Shown: positions 35,136 through 44,118 of the stretch, one piece after another
How the letters are laid out: each line of letters begins with the position of its first letter
Numbering within the stretch: the stretch's first letter is position 1
Assembly (NCBI GenBank): GCA_903859815.1
Contig: CAIOOA010000223.1
Location: 1-55,852 of the forward strand
Source of the DNA: an uncultured Methylococcaceae bacterium
GTDB taxonomy: Bacteria > Pseudomonadota > Gammaproteobacteria > Methylococcales > Methylococcaceae
DNA: 55,852 nucleotides
Reading direction: 5' to 3'
Translations under genes and position numbers: made by a program
The notes under the pieces: model-generated
Database searches by the model: none
The model's input: the letters and a program-made list of their open reading frames with translations, nothing else
Told to the model about the DNA's origin: nothing

Positions 35136-35487
35136 CCGTCACCCCCGGAACCCCTTCCGGCAACGTGATGAGCAGGCGACGGCCCACCGTCTCGGTCAGA
35201 TCAGCCGGATTCATCGCACGGTTGGCATCGCAAATGCGCCAATATTGCAGCGGGTCGCCCAAATACTGGGCAGCCAAATTGTCCACACGGTCGCCGCTGC
35301 TGACAGTATGTTCTTGCAAAGTCGCAAAGTTTTCCGGGGGCGGCACAAACCGCCGCTTCAAATAGGCTATCACTGTCCCATCGGGACGTGTGATTTGTGA
35401 CGTGGCAATCCCATAATACCGGCTGGTGGAAGGGTAGGTGGGTGTGATCAATGCATTGGCTTGCATGAAAGCCTGTAACGGGTCCAT
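35125..35487 (-). CDS. LysM-domain baseplate protein
   Basis: A 120-residue protein with a single LysM-like segment (HTVSSGDRVDNLAAQYLGD, then YWRICDANRAMNPADL) at the C-terminal half. Such short proteins follow the CIS-tube gene in many eCIS and bind to the hub rather than to peptidoglycan. Starts four bases after the upstream stop. Confidence 0.9.
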   Translation of the reverse strand: MDPLQAFMQANALITPTYPSTSRYYGIATSQITRPDGTVIAYLKRRFVPPPENFATLQEHTVSSGDRVDNLAAQYLGDPLQYWRICDANRAMNPADLTETVGRRLLITLPEGVPGVTDVS

Positions 35488-35491
35488 AAGC

Positions 35492-36148
35492 TTATATCCC
35501 CCCTATGCCGAGTGAAGAAAAGTTACCGCGTTGGGCTTTTGATGCCAGCTTTTCTTTGGTTTGCAGATAACTCATGAACAAACTGCCGCCCCGATGGGAG
35601 AATCCCAAATCATCCACCGACAACACGCGCAAGCCGATGCTCACCTTGGCGCGAATCGGGTTCAAAGTCGGGTCAAAGGCTTCCTCAGTAATGGAGAAAT
35701 CCGTCAATCGGACTGGCACGACTCGACTTTTCCCCCAGACAAACAACATTAATGGGGCTTCCATCGGTGAAATTTCCAAGGTTCCTGAACTGGCCTCTGA
35801 ATTCATACGCAAAAGCTGTGCGCTGGTCGGGTGGGCCAAACTTTCCAGTAGCGCAAGCTGGGGCTGGATGCCAAATTCGACCGTGGCCCGGTGTTGGTCG
35901 GGAAACTCCAATTGGTCGGCGGCATCGATATCGGCTTCCAGTTTGATGGTTTCCACCGCAGGGCCTTTAAAACGCATGGCCTCGGAACGGTTTCCACCCT
36001 CGCCGCCAGCCGCCTGGACTTGCAATGAGCGGGTCAAAGATTCCGGGTTGTATTGCAGCGAAATAATGCGTGCCACACGTCCATTTTCAGCGTCAATCAA
36101 TACGATTCCGCCTTTTAGGAGTTTGGGTGAATTGGGGAATGTGGTCAT
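35492..36148 (-). CDS. CIS-tube domain protein (tube initiator)
   Basis: A 218-residue protein of the contractile-injection-system tube family (Afp7-like N-terminal part). FRYNPESLTR-type LQYNPESLTRSLQ, KLEADIDAADQLEFPDQHR and FAITEEAFDP-like FSITEEAFDPTLNPIRAKV are diagnostic. It likely forms the adaptor between the tube and the hub. It lies 30 bases after the first DUF4157 gene. Confidence 0.92.
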   Translation of the reverse strand: MTTFPNSPKLLKGGIVLIDAENGRVARIISLQYNPESLTRSLQVQAAGGEGGNRSEAMRFKGPAVETIKLEADIDAADQLEFPDQHRATVEFGIQPQLALLESLAHPTSAQLLRMNSEASSGTLEISPMEAPLMLFVWGKSRVVPVRLTDFSITEEAFDPTLNPIRAKVSIGLRVLSVDDLGFSHRGGSLFMSYLQTKEKLASKAQRGNFSSLGIGGI

Positions 36149-36178
36149 AATTTGCCAGTCTTAAAATATCTAAATTCG

Positions 36179-37978
36179 TTAGAAATACAAGGTAATCGTA
36201 CCGCCAACATATGGGGATAGCCGTTTGGTGGGATCAGTTTCCTTCAGTGCCTCGTCAGTCTGCTTGATGGGCACCTTGACGCCAAACTCGGCTTTAACGG
36301 CTGGCGTGTCTTTGCAAGCTTTCTTAGATTTATCAACCGCATCGTACATATCCCCAATGGCGCTGGCCAAGTCCACTGCTTTTTTCAATTTATCCTCATT
36401 GGTTGTTGCGGCGTTAAACTCGGCATAGGCTTTTTTAAGATCCTCGCCTGCTTTTGTGACTTTAGCCTTCAATTCCTCAGGATTGTCTGCCTGACACACT
36501 TTGCGGCTGGACTCGATTTCGAGCCCCGCCGAACCGCTAGAACCTTTGCTGTCGTCGAAGCTGATTGAAGATTTCAGCGCGACATTGAAATGTTGGTTGC
36601 CATCCAGCGAAACTTTAAAGCTAAACGTCTTTGATGACTCGGCCTGTAACTCAAAAGTCAAGGTTTTCGCCGCCGAAATTTTAACTGGCAACTTCACAGT
36701 GGCTGACTTCGGCAATTCCACACTAAACTGTACGGGCCCCGCTTTAAAATCAAATGTCAACAGATCACTTAGCGATGGCGTTTTGCTCGACGGAGCGGCG
36801 CTTGGGGTGCTTGGGCAAGCGAGTGGGCCAACGGGCGTATTCAATGGCGGAAGTCCCGTGGCAGCGGTTGGGCCATTTGGGCAAGCAGTTTGATTGCTAG
36901 GCGGAAGCACTATCCCAAATTTCGAAGGATCGAATTTCGGCAAACTACACACGTCTTGACCAAAATACTGGAGCGGGTCGGGAAAGCAACGTTGGGCGGC
37001 GGCGCGTATCCTTTCCTTAGGGATGGCTGTTGGCAATAGCTTTTGGAAAGAACATAGGCCGCGAATATCGCAAGCCTTTTCCATTTCATCAACTTTTTGG
37101 CCTGAGTCAGGTGTAGGCGGTTTCTCCCCCCGCGCAAGCCGCATTTCGGCGCATCGTATTGGATCAAGCTTGCCTTGTGCGCAAAGGGCAAGCATTTCAG
37201 CCTCAATTTTTGGATCAAGCTTTAATTTGAAATTATCTGTTTGTGGGGCAGCATAACCGAATGATGGTTGGGCGGGCTGTCGATGAATCGAAAAAGAAGG
37301 ACTGGCCACCGAAACGGGTCCGCCCAATTGTTGGGCAACCCGATCCGCTTCCTGCTCGGCTGCATCCGATGGTCCGGCAAGGGCAAGGGATTGGCGGCTT
37401 AATCTTCCCGCTCCACCCGCTTGCTGTACCACATGGGTCAACTCATGGGCCAACAATTGCCTTCCTGTACTATTTCCCACAGCATATTGCCCTGTGTCAA
37501 ACACGACATCCCGCCCTACCGTATAGGCCAAGGCATTAACAGACCTGGCAGATTCCGCCGCTTTGGCATCATTATGCACACGCACTTGGCTGAAATCGAA
37601 ACCAAAACGCGGCTCGAAGAATGCTCGTGCGGTTGGGTCAAGAGGCTGTCCAGATGAGGAAAGCACTTCAGGGATAATGGATGGCACTTCAATGGGCTTA
37701 TTTACATTGACATCAGGCTGTTGAGACGATAACTGGCGATTAGAGGCTGGAACATGGGTTTGAGGCATGATTTGACTTCTTACCTGACCAAACTGTCCGC
37801 CGTTCCTGGACTTAGTTTGCAAGCCCGGGTTTTTCTTTTTCTTGCATTCCTCACATGCGCCAGTCATAGACGCTGTCGGCGACCCGCATGCGCACTTACG
37901 CTGCACCAGCAATCCCGTGTGAGGGGAATTGCCTAAAGACGCTGGCTTAGCCGTAGTGTTTTGCAATGGTCTTGTCAT
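36179..37978 (-). CDS. DUF4157 (eCIS-core) protein, putative cargo 1, beta-rich C-terminus
   Basis: A 599-residue protein. A Cys motif RKCACG...CEECKKKK (residues 27-49) opens it. The DUF4157/eCIS-core domain (about 103-190) contains HELTHVVQQ (His178, Glu179, His182) and EQEADRVAQ (about 208-216), the zinc-metalloprotease-like arrangement. After a linker, residues about 400-500 show alternating hydrophobic strands (VQFSVELPKSATVKLPVKIS) and the protein ends in GTITLYF, like an outer-membrane beta-barrel end. It may be loaded into the particle; the C-terminus would be the effector, but its activity is unknown. Confidence 0.85.
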   Translation of the reverse strand: MTRPLQNTTAKPASLGNSPHTGLLVQRKCACGSPTASMTGACEECKKKKNPGLQTKSRNGGQFGQVRSQIMPQTHVPASNRQLSSQQPDVNVNKPIEVPSIIPEVLSSSGQPLDPTARAFFEPRFGFDFSQVRVHNDAKAAESARSVNALAYTVGRDVVFDTGQYAVGNSTGRQLLAHELTHVVQQAGGAGRLSRQSLALAGPSDAAEQEADRVAQQLGGPVSVASPSFSIHRQPAQPSFGYAAPQTDNFKLKLDPKIEAEMLALCAQGKLDPIRCAEMRLARGEKPPTPDSGQKVDEMEKACDIRGLCSFQKLLPTAIPKERIRAAAQRCFPDPLQYFGQDVCSLPKFDPSKFGIVLPPSNQTACPNGPTAATGLPPLNTPVGPLACPSTPSAAPSSKTPSLSDLLTFDFKAGPVQFSVELPKSATVKLPVKISAAKTLTFELQAESSKTFSFKVSLDGNQHFNVALKSSISFDDSKGSSGSAGLEIESSRKVCQADNPEELKAKVTKAGEDLKKAYAEFNAATTNEDKLKKAVDLASAIGDMYDAVDKSKKACKDTPAVKAEFGVKVPIKQTDEALKETDPTKRLSPYVGGTITLYF

Positions 37979-38001
37979 TTGTTTAGATTGGATGTTTCAA
38001 A

Positions 38002-40557
38002 TTAATTGGGTGTAATTGTCACGTCGCCATTTTTGGTGGTCGAATATACGCTGCCGTTACTATCATATAATTTTGAGCCTCCATGAATCGTGATCGTCCA
38101 AATCTTCTGGTTTTGTGATTTTGGTGTCACTATCACACTGCCTACGCAAAGTGTGCCATCCCTTCCCCGTGCGGCCATATAGCCATCAAATGCTTGATTG
38201 ATTTTGAATACAGTATCTTTTTTATACAATAATGCAGCTTCCCCAGCATTTAGGAAATTATACCTACCCGAGGCAAGTGCTTTTGCATACTCCTTACCTA
38301 CGTCTTGATCTTCCTTGGTAGGTTTCGGTTTATTTTTGTTGGGGTCTTCAATTGGTGCTTTGAAAGCCCCTTGATTGCCTCCCGCATTCTGTTTTTTGTC
38401 GTCTTTGGATGCATTTTCTGGTTTTTTGGCATCATCTCCCTGACTGGCTTCGTTGGCACCTTTCGGACCATCTTTAGCAGCCGGTTGGCGAAGCGTGTTA
38501 ATTCCTTGGCTGATGGAATTAAGCACCTCATCGACTGACTTGCCTTCGGCAGAGGCGACTTTAGCGAGTAGCGCATCCACTTCGGCATCTGTCAAAGGCG
38601 GATTAACCCCGACGGCAATTTGTCGTAAACGTTCAATGCCGGCAGCATCAATCTTCGGTCCTTTCCCGTCCTTCTTCAATACACCATCCACTAACCGTTT
38701 GGCGGAAGGTGGCAACGGAGTTTCCTCCTTGGGTTTGTTGCCAGGTGGCTGGGCAGTGTCAGACCCCTCTTTTTTGACACCGCCAGCGTTGCCACCCGTG
38801 CCGCTGCCGCCGCTAGAACTATTTCCACTGCCACTTCCTGATTGACGATCCTTGGATTCCTTCAAAGCCTTCTTAATGGCTTCGACCGTCACTTTTCCAT
38901 TAGGGATGGAACCTTGGCTGCCTTCCGATAGTTTTAATATCGCTTCAAGTTCTTCGTCGCTAAACTGATCCCTGTTCTCGACTATCGTCCGGGTCAGTTG
39001 TTCACCTAACTGTCGTTGCGCATCACTGGCATCACCCGTCTGTGCTGCTTGCGTCATTATTCTTTTTAGTTCGGGATCTTTCTTGATGGCTTCCTTCAAA
39101 TCATCAGGAATGTCAATGCCTTTTGACTTCGACATCTTAATCATGGCATCTATGGCATCATCGCCCTCAAGCCCAACACTGGCTTCCGCACCGTTGGCCA
39201 CCAATATGATTGCCAACACAACCATGGCCGGTCCCAATGCCCTTGTGCCGGCTTTCTTGGCCGCCGCCGCAAGCAAAGCCGCCATTAAAGCAGTCATGAC
39301 GGCAACGGGTATCAGATCCGGTTGAATGATGGGTTTGCCCTTATCCTTGTCCTTTTCCTTTTCCTTTTCCTTGTCTTTATCTTTTTCCTTCTTTTTTTCT
39401 TTGACTTTTTCCTTTTCCTCTTCTTTCACATCTTTAGGCCGACGCAGACCCAGATTGCAATCACATTCAACAATCAATTCTTTAAAGTCAGGGATGCACC
39501 AATAGGTGTACAGGCCGTTGACGGGCGCGTCCACTAGAAGGTCTTGAAATTGTAGGCAATCCGGTGGGGCCAAGGTTGGAAAAGGCAATCCAACCAATGG
39601 CGGTGGATGCATCATGCGCTCGACGGAAAAACCCATGCGAGTTAGTTGCCTCTCGTACCAGTCTAACTTATCATTTCCAAGTTTGATGTTTTTCGGATTA
39701 TTTGGCTTAATTTCTCCAATGACAACCGTATTCAACCCTTTCTTAATGGCACCCAAGTCTGGGAGTCCCTTTGCCTTTGTTGGGTTTGGCATCAGGCCAG
39801 GGATGTAAAAGGGTGCTTGAAGCCAAGGATATTGAAACTTCATAGCAGTTGAAATAATGGCATGGGCCTCTATGCCAACCAAATTGGTTTGTCCATAACA
39901 CAAACCGCAACCCCCTGCCTTTGATCCGGGCAAGCGTTGGATCTGGGCACCGGCCTGTTTACTGATATTGATTGGGCCACGATTGGATACCACCGCTTCA
40001 CTGACGATGTCTGCCTCCTGTTCATAGGGGCTATGTTCAGAATGGTCAACCGATAAAGCGTTGAGATTCGGCCGTTGGCCGCTCTGTTGCACGACATGGG
40101 TCAGTTCATGGGCAATGATTTTTTGCCCAGTTCTTGTATCAGGGGAATATTGCCCAGACGCAAAGACAACATGATGCCCACTGGTGTAGGCCAAGGCATT
40201 GACAGACCGCGCCGACTGGGCGGCCTTTTCATCGGTATGCACTCGAACTTTACTGAAGTCATGACCGATACGGGTTTCCATCAAGTGACGGGTATCGACA
40301 TTCAGCGGTTGACCTGCCGAGTTTAGCACGTCAGTGACTACCGGTGGCACTGCCAACCCACCACCATTATGATCCTTAGCCTTGCGCTGAATAGTCAGTT
40401 TTTTTTTGGCGCACTCCTCACATTCTTCGGATAAGCCTAACGATCCGCCACATGCGCATTTACGCTGCAATAATTGTCCCCGCCCAGTTGACAATTTAGG
40501 CAAAGGTGAATTCGCGGGATTTTTTCCGCTGGTCACTGCTTTATTCATCGCTTGCAT
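38002..40557 (-). CDS. DUF4157 (eCIS-core) protein, putative cargo 2 with nuclease-like domain
   Basis: An 851-residue modular protein. RKCACGG...CEECAKKK (32-53), DUF4157 core with HELTHVVQQ (H150, E151, H154) and YEQEADIV. Residues about 215-320 show a PD-(D/E)XK-like arrangement: GLPDLG (D267), VIGEIKP (E282, K284), then YERQL (Q304). Next come a Lys/Glu/Asp-rich linker (375-410), two hydrophobic segments (about 413-433 and 441-457), helical repeats, a Ser/Gly linker, a DUF-free region and a beta-rich C-terminus. Lies 22 bases before cargo 1. The nuclease activity is inferred from motif order only. Confidence 0.82.
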   Translation of the reverse strand: MQAMNKAVTSGKNPANSPLPKLSTGRGQLLQRKCACGGSLGLSEECEECAKKKLTIQRKAKDHNGGGLAVPPVVTDVLNSAGQPLNVDTRHLMETRIGHDFSKVRVHTDEKAAQSARSVNALAYTSGHHVVFASGQYSPDTRTGQKIIAHELTHVVQQSGQRPNLNALSVDHSEHSPYEQEADIVSEAVVSNRGPINISKQAGAQIQRLPGSKAGGCGLCYGQTNLVGIEAHAIISTAMKFQYPWLQAPFYIPGLMPNPTKAKGLPDLGAIKKGLNTVVIGEIKPNNPKNIKLGNDKLDWYERQLTRMGFSVERMMHPPPLVGLPFPTLAPPDCLQFQDLLVDAPVNGLYTYWCIPDFKELIVECDCNLGLRRPKDVKEEEKEKVKEKKKEKDKDKEKEKEKDKDKGKPIIQPDLIPVAVMTALMAALLAAAAKKAGTRALGPAMVVLAIILVANGAEASVGLEGDDAIDAMIKMSKSKGIDIPDDLKEAIKKDPELKRIMTQAAQTGDASDAQRQLGEQLTRTIVENRDQFSDEELEAILKLSEGSQGSIPNGKVTVEAIKKALKESKDRQSGSGSGNSSSGGSGTGGNAGGVKKEGSDTAQPPGNKPKEETPLPPSAKRLVDGVLKKDGKGPKIDAAGIERLRQIAVGVNPPLTDAEVDALLAKVASAEGKSVDEVLNSISQGINTLRQPAAKDGPKGANEASQGDDAKKPENASKDDKKQNAGGNQGAFKAPIEDPNKNKPKPTKEDQDVGKEYAKALASGRYNFLNAGEAALLYKKDTVFKINQAFDGYMAARGRDGTLCVGSVIVTPKSQNQKIWTITIHGGSKLYDSNGSVYSTTKNGDVTITPN

Positions 40558-40617
40558 CCATAGAACCGGTTCATGGTGTCCATGCCCGGTTGTTAACTTC
40601 AGAAAAAAACATCTTAA

Positions 40618-40886
40618 GCTCGTTTGCCATGGCTTGAAATAATTTCTCTTCCAATCCCGCGAGCAACCTCGACACCAACTTGTTGCTGATTCAACTCAGG
40701 AAGCATTGAAATGTTGCCAATTTGTAAACGAGGCAAACCATTTAATTCAGCCAAATGCGGGGTGATCCCAGGCATGGCTAATTGTTTGCTCAACTGCTCT
40801 TGCAACCCTGCCGCAAACGCATGGCGGTCTTCATGGCGGAAGCCTTTCAACACCAATTGATCGATATGGACAATCACTCGTTGCAT
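40618..40886 (-). CDS. Small conserved eCIS protein (about 89 residues)
   Basis: Starts MQRVIVHIDQLVLKGFRHED, followed by AFAAGLQEQLSKQLAMP. A strong AAGGGGGTGG ribosome site six bases before ATG 40886 decides the start (GTG 40892 also possible). It overlaps the ATPase stop and sits just before the DUF4157 genes, a position suggesting a cargo chaperone or loading factor. No domain is recognised. Confidence 0.75.
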
Positions 40887-42811
40887 AACCACCCCCTTGT
40901 TTCGGCATCGGAGAGCGGCCTTTCACGCTTGCCCCCTTCGCCATGGGCCGCCTGCAACAAATGCTCCATGCCCACTGGCCGGCCATCATCAGCGGCTAGG
41001 AAAGCGGCATTCAGCGCGATGTTGCGAATATTACCCCCAGAAACATTCAATTGGGCAAGTTTGCGATAATTTAACCCATCGACTGGCGTAGTAAGGGGAA
41101 ACACATTTTGCCAAATGGCTTCGCGCTGTTCTAGGTCTGGGAATGGAAACTGCACAATGAAACGCAAACGACGTTGGAAAGCAGTATCCAACGCGTTTTT
41201 TAGGTTTGTGGTGAGTATCGCCAAGCCGCTATAGGATTCCATGCGCTGCAATAAGTAGCTGACCTCAATATTGGCATAGCGATCATGGCTGTCTTTCACT
41301 TCGCTGCGCTTGCCAAACAGGGCATCCGCCTCGTCGAACAATAAAATGGCCCCACTGTCTTCGGCGGCATCAAACACGCGGCGTAAGTTCTTTTCAGTTT
41401 CGCCGATGTATTTGTTGACGATGGCGGACAAATCAATTCGATACAGGTCCAAACCCAATTCGTTGGCAAGCACTTCCGCCGCCATGGTTTTGCCCGTGCC
41501 GCTTTCCCCAGCGAACAAGGTGCTAAGCCCCAAGCCCCGCGAACTTTTTTGGGCAAAGCCCCATTCCTCGCAGACCTTCAACCGGTGGCGGACATGGGCA
41601 GCAATTTGCGACAGGATGGCTTTTTGCGGTTCGGGCAGGATCAAGTCTTCCCAGCGTGAAACTGGCTTGACACGCTGGGCCAAATCATCCAAGCGCCGCC
41701 TACTCAAACCCCGACACGCCTTCCATAGCGCTTGGTCAGGCGTGGGGCTGGTGGCGATGTCGGCTTGAACCGCTTCGCCAACTGCCGATATGGTTTTTGC
41801 ACTTAACCTAAACTGGGACGAAACACCCTCCAATGCACCGTTGATGCGTTTAGCGGAAGCACCCAAGGCTTGTTCCCACAAGCGCCTTTGGTCCATAGCA
41901 TTGGGTTTATTGACAGTGAATCGTAGGCCGCTACTATTGATATCCATTGTTTCGCTACTGGCAATAAACAAGCATCCCCCTATGCGTTCAGCCAAGCGAA
42001 TAGCGGATGGGACGTGAGTGCGCTCAGCGCAATCAATCAACAAGCCGCTGCCTAGCACGAGTGACTCCCGTTGCCACAATAGGCAAAAAGCATCCATTTC
42101 ATGTGCGCCCGCTGGGATGTCTTCTGCCTTAAGCCCATAAAGTTTCAAGCCAATGGCATCAGCCACGCTGGCGGCGACATCTTTTTGCCCATCGGCATCG
42201 TCACCGACCAATTGAATGGGCGGATAAGGCGCTGGTTTGCCCTCCAAGGCTTGCAATATGGCCTTGACGGTAAGCGCATGGGCATCCGCCATCGCAGACC
42301 GAGCTTCATGATGGCTTAATAAGGGTTGTAGGCGTGTGTCCAGATAATTGACACCCGCCAGAAAATGCAAAACCCGCTCGTCTATGCGCAATCGCGCATG
42401 AGTCAAACTCGTTTCTTCGACCACCTCAATGAAGCGCCATCGACGCAATGGACGGGCTGGCGTAAGCGCACTCCAGTGCGCTTGTTCCAACACATTCATC
42501 GCCAAACCAAGACTCACATACTGACGCTGGGAGTTGCCGTGAATAGCGGCGCACAACCCAGCCAAGGCAGAATCCATCTCCGCACCCGCGCAAAGCAGCA
42601 ACAAATCCCTTTCAAAATGGGTCAAAACAAACCATTCAGTCAAATAATCAATATTGGAGGTAAAGTTGTGTTCCAAACTCCCGTCCGATGCCATGGCAAC
42701 TTGGGCCGGTAAATCGGCAACGCTGGCAAGCTTGGCTTTGAGGCGTTCAAACTCGGCAATCAAACATTGCTGATTAGCCTCCATCCATTGAACGGTGTCT
42801 AGTTCGCTCAT
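40874..42811 (-). CDS. AAA-family ATPase of the eCIS
   Basis: A 645-residue two-module AAA ATPase. The C-terminal module has Walker A GESGTGKT (435-442), Walker B ILLFDEADALFG (489-500) and a C-terminal lid; the N-terminal module (about 200-300) looks degenerate, with VGDDADGQ in place of a P-loop. It belongs to the ATPase seen next to DUF4255 in nearly all eCIS (Afp15-like), probably for assembly. Coupled by overlap to DUF4255 and the 89-residue protein. Confidence 0.93.
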   Translation of the reverse strand: MSELDTVQWMEANQQCLIAEFERLKAKLASVADLPAQVAMASDGSLEHNFTSNIDYLTEWFVLTHFERDLLLLCAGAEMDSALAGLCAAIHGNSQRQYVSLGLAMNVLEQAHWSALTPARPLRRWRFIEVVEETSLTHARLRIDERVLHFLAGVNYLDTRLQPLLSHHEARSAMADAHALTVKAILQALEGKPAPYPPIQLVGDDADGQKDVAASVADAIGLKLYGLKAEDIPAGAHEMDAFCLLWQRESLVLGSGLLIDCAERTHVPSAIRLAERIGGCLFIASSETMDINSSGLRFTVNKPNAMDQRRLWEQALGASAKRINGALEGVSSQFRLSAKTISAVGEAVQADIATSPTPDQALWKACRGLSRRRLDDLAQRVKPVSRWEDLILPEPQKAILSQIAAHVRHRLKVCEEWGFAQKSSRGLGLSTLFAGESGTGKTMAAEVLANELGLDLYRIDLSAIVNKYIGETEKNLRRVFDAAEDSGAILLFDEADALFGKRSEVKDSHDRYANIEVSYLLQRMESYSGLAILTTNLKNALDTAFQRRLRFIVQFPFPDLEQREAIWQNVFPLTTPVDGLNYRKLAQLNVSGGNIRNIALNAAFLAADDGRPVGMEHLLQAAHGEGGKRERPLSDAETRGWLCNE

Positions 42812-44118
42812 GTGATGTTGACCCGTTGATTGAGGAAAACTGGCGGTGTGGCGGATCGGTCGATGATGGGGCTATCAATGCCGTCAACCCGAAGTCTCGC
42901 CAAGTGATTGCCGACCGGAGCATTGGGAATGACGAAGCTGAGGGTAGAGACCGGAGCGGCAAAGCTTTGCGGTGAATATTCTTGCTGACCCAACACTAAT
43001 GCCACTTGTTGTCCGGGACGCAAAACCGGACGGAAATTGATTGAAAAACTCGCCGTTCCGACACCATCCCTCGCCACTAAAATGGGCAAACCGGTGATTT
43101 CGGGCGCGATTGTCATGGCAAGGCGGTTACTCTCCCTAGGCGTGGCCTCACCGGGGCGCAATACACTGACGCCGACATGCCAAACCCCCACTGGAAAATT
43201 GGCGGCTTGGGCAACCGGAATGATGAACTGCATGAGAGCAGCCCCCCCTGTCCCCAAAGCGGCAATGCTTTGGCGAATATCAAAGCGGTCATTGACCAAT
43301 AAAATGGTACGGCCCGTCCCGTCAAGATGATGACCGCCAAGGTTGACGGTCTGACCCAAACGCGCCACGGGTTGGCCCTCTGCGAGGGTGACTTCCTCTA
43401 TCGTAGGCAGAGGCGGCAACAGGTCAGGGATGACTTGTACGCCCCGGTCGCGGTGGGTGACCGGATCGACCGGGCCACGGGACAGCACTGGCAGCGGCGA
43501 ACGGACGGGGCGGGTCGACTCGATCAACACCACGCTTGCCATATAAGCCGCGGTGGGGCGGAGATGACTTTGGGTTGCCGTCCAAATTTTCGACATTTCC
43601 TCTATGTTCAAATATTCGGGGGTAATCTTGATTTGCTCAATTTGGTTTTCCAATCCCGAGTCAGACAAAGCCCGTAAGGCCGGCGGCAAGGTGTTCCCTA
43701 CAGCGGGCGAGGGGCTCAAGGCGGTGAGGATGGCCTGCCGAGTCAGCACCGGGTTTTCATGGAGCAATTGCATCGCGTAACCCAGCAAAATCTCGCCATG
43801 CAAATCGCCACTACTGTAAGCGGACAACAGATAATGCAAATTTAGGGCAAGCGGCGGATTGGACATTCTTTGGCGGCCCGATGGGTCACGCGAGGGCAAG
43901 CCTTCATTGCGCCAGCCTAAATTAGGGGTGACTTGATGTAAGAAAAGATTCAGTTGGGACGCTTCGTTTCCGTTGCCGGGAACCACTTGATCGGGCGGCC
44001 CGACGCTGACCCTGACCGAGGTGCCAACGACACCGGCCACATTGTGGTTGATCAGCCCATCATTGAGCAAATCGCGCAATACTGCGGTGACTCCGGCAAT
44101 GGCAAGGGCGCTACTCAT
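42808..44118 (-). CDS. DUF4255 tail terminator (cap)
   Basis: A 436-residue protein. The N-terminal about 200 residues are DUF4255 (Afp16-like: VTAVLRDLLNDGLI, LNLFLHQVTPNLGWRNEGLP, LALNLHYLLSAYSSGDLHGE). The C-terminal about 200 residues contain Ig-like strands (TVNLGGHHLDGTGRTILLV), a TIG-like addition. It terminates tube and sheath polymerisation and sets the cap. Its start overlaps the Pro/Gln-rich gene by four bases. Confidence 0.93.
   Translation of the reverse strand: MSSALAIAGVTAVLRDLLNDGLINHNVAGVVGTSVRVSVGPPDQVVPGNGNEASQLNLFLHQVTPNLGWRNEGLPSRDPSGRQRMSNPPLALNLHYLLSAYSSGDLHGEILLGYAMQLLHENPVLTRQAILTALSPSPAVGNTLPPALRALSDSGLENQIEQIKITPEYLNIEEMSKIWTATQSHLRPTAAYMASVVLIESTRPVRSPLPVLSRGPVDPVTHRDRGVQVIPDLLPPLPTIEEVTLAEGQPVARLGQTVNLGGHHLDGTGRTILLVNDRFDIRQSIAALGTGGAALMQFIIPVAQAANFPVGVWHVGVSVLRPGEATPRESNRLAMTIAPEITGLPILVARDGVGTASFSINFRPVLRPGQQVALVLGQQEYSPQSFAAPVSTLSFVIPNAPVGNHLARLRVDGIDSPIIDRSATPPVFLNQRVNIT

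Noticed and set aside
35574-36164. Plus-strand 196-residue frame
   Set aside because: Antisense shadow of the CIS-tube gene.
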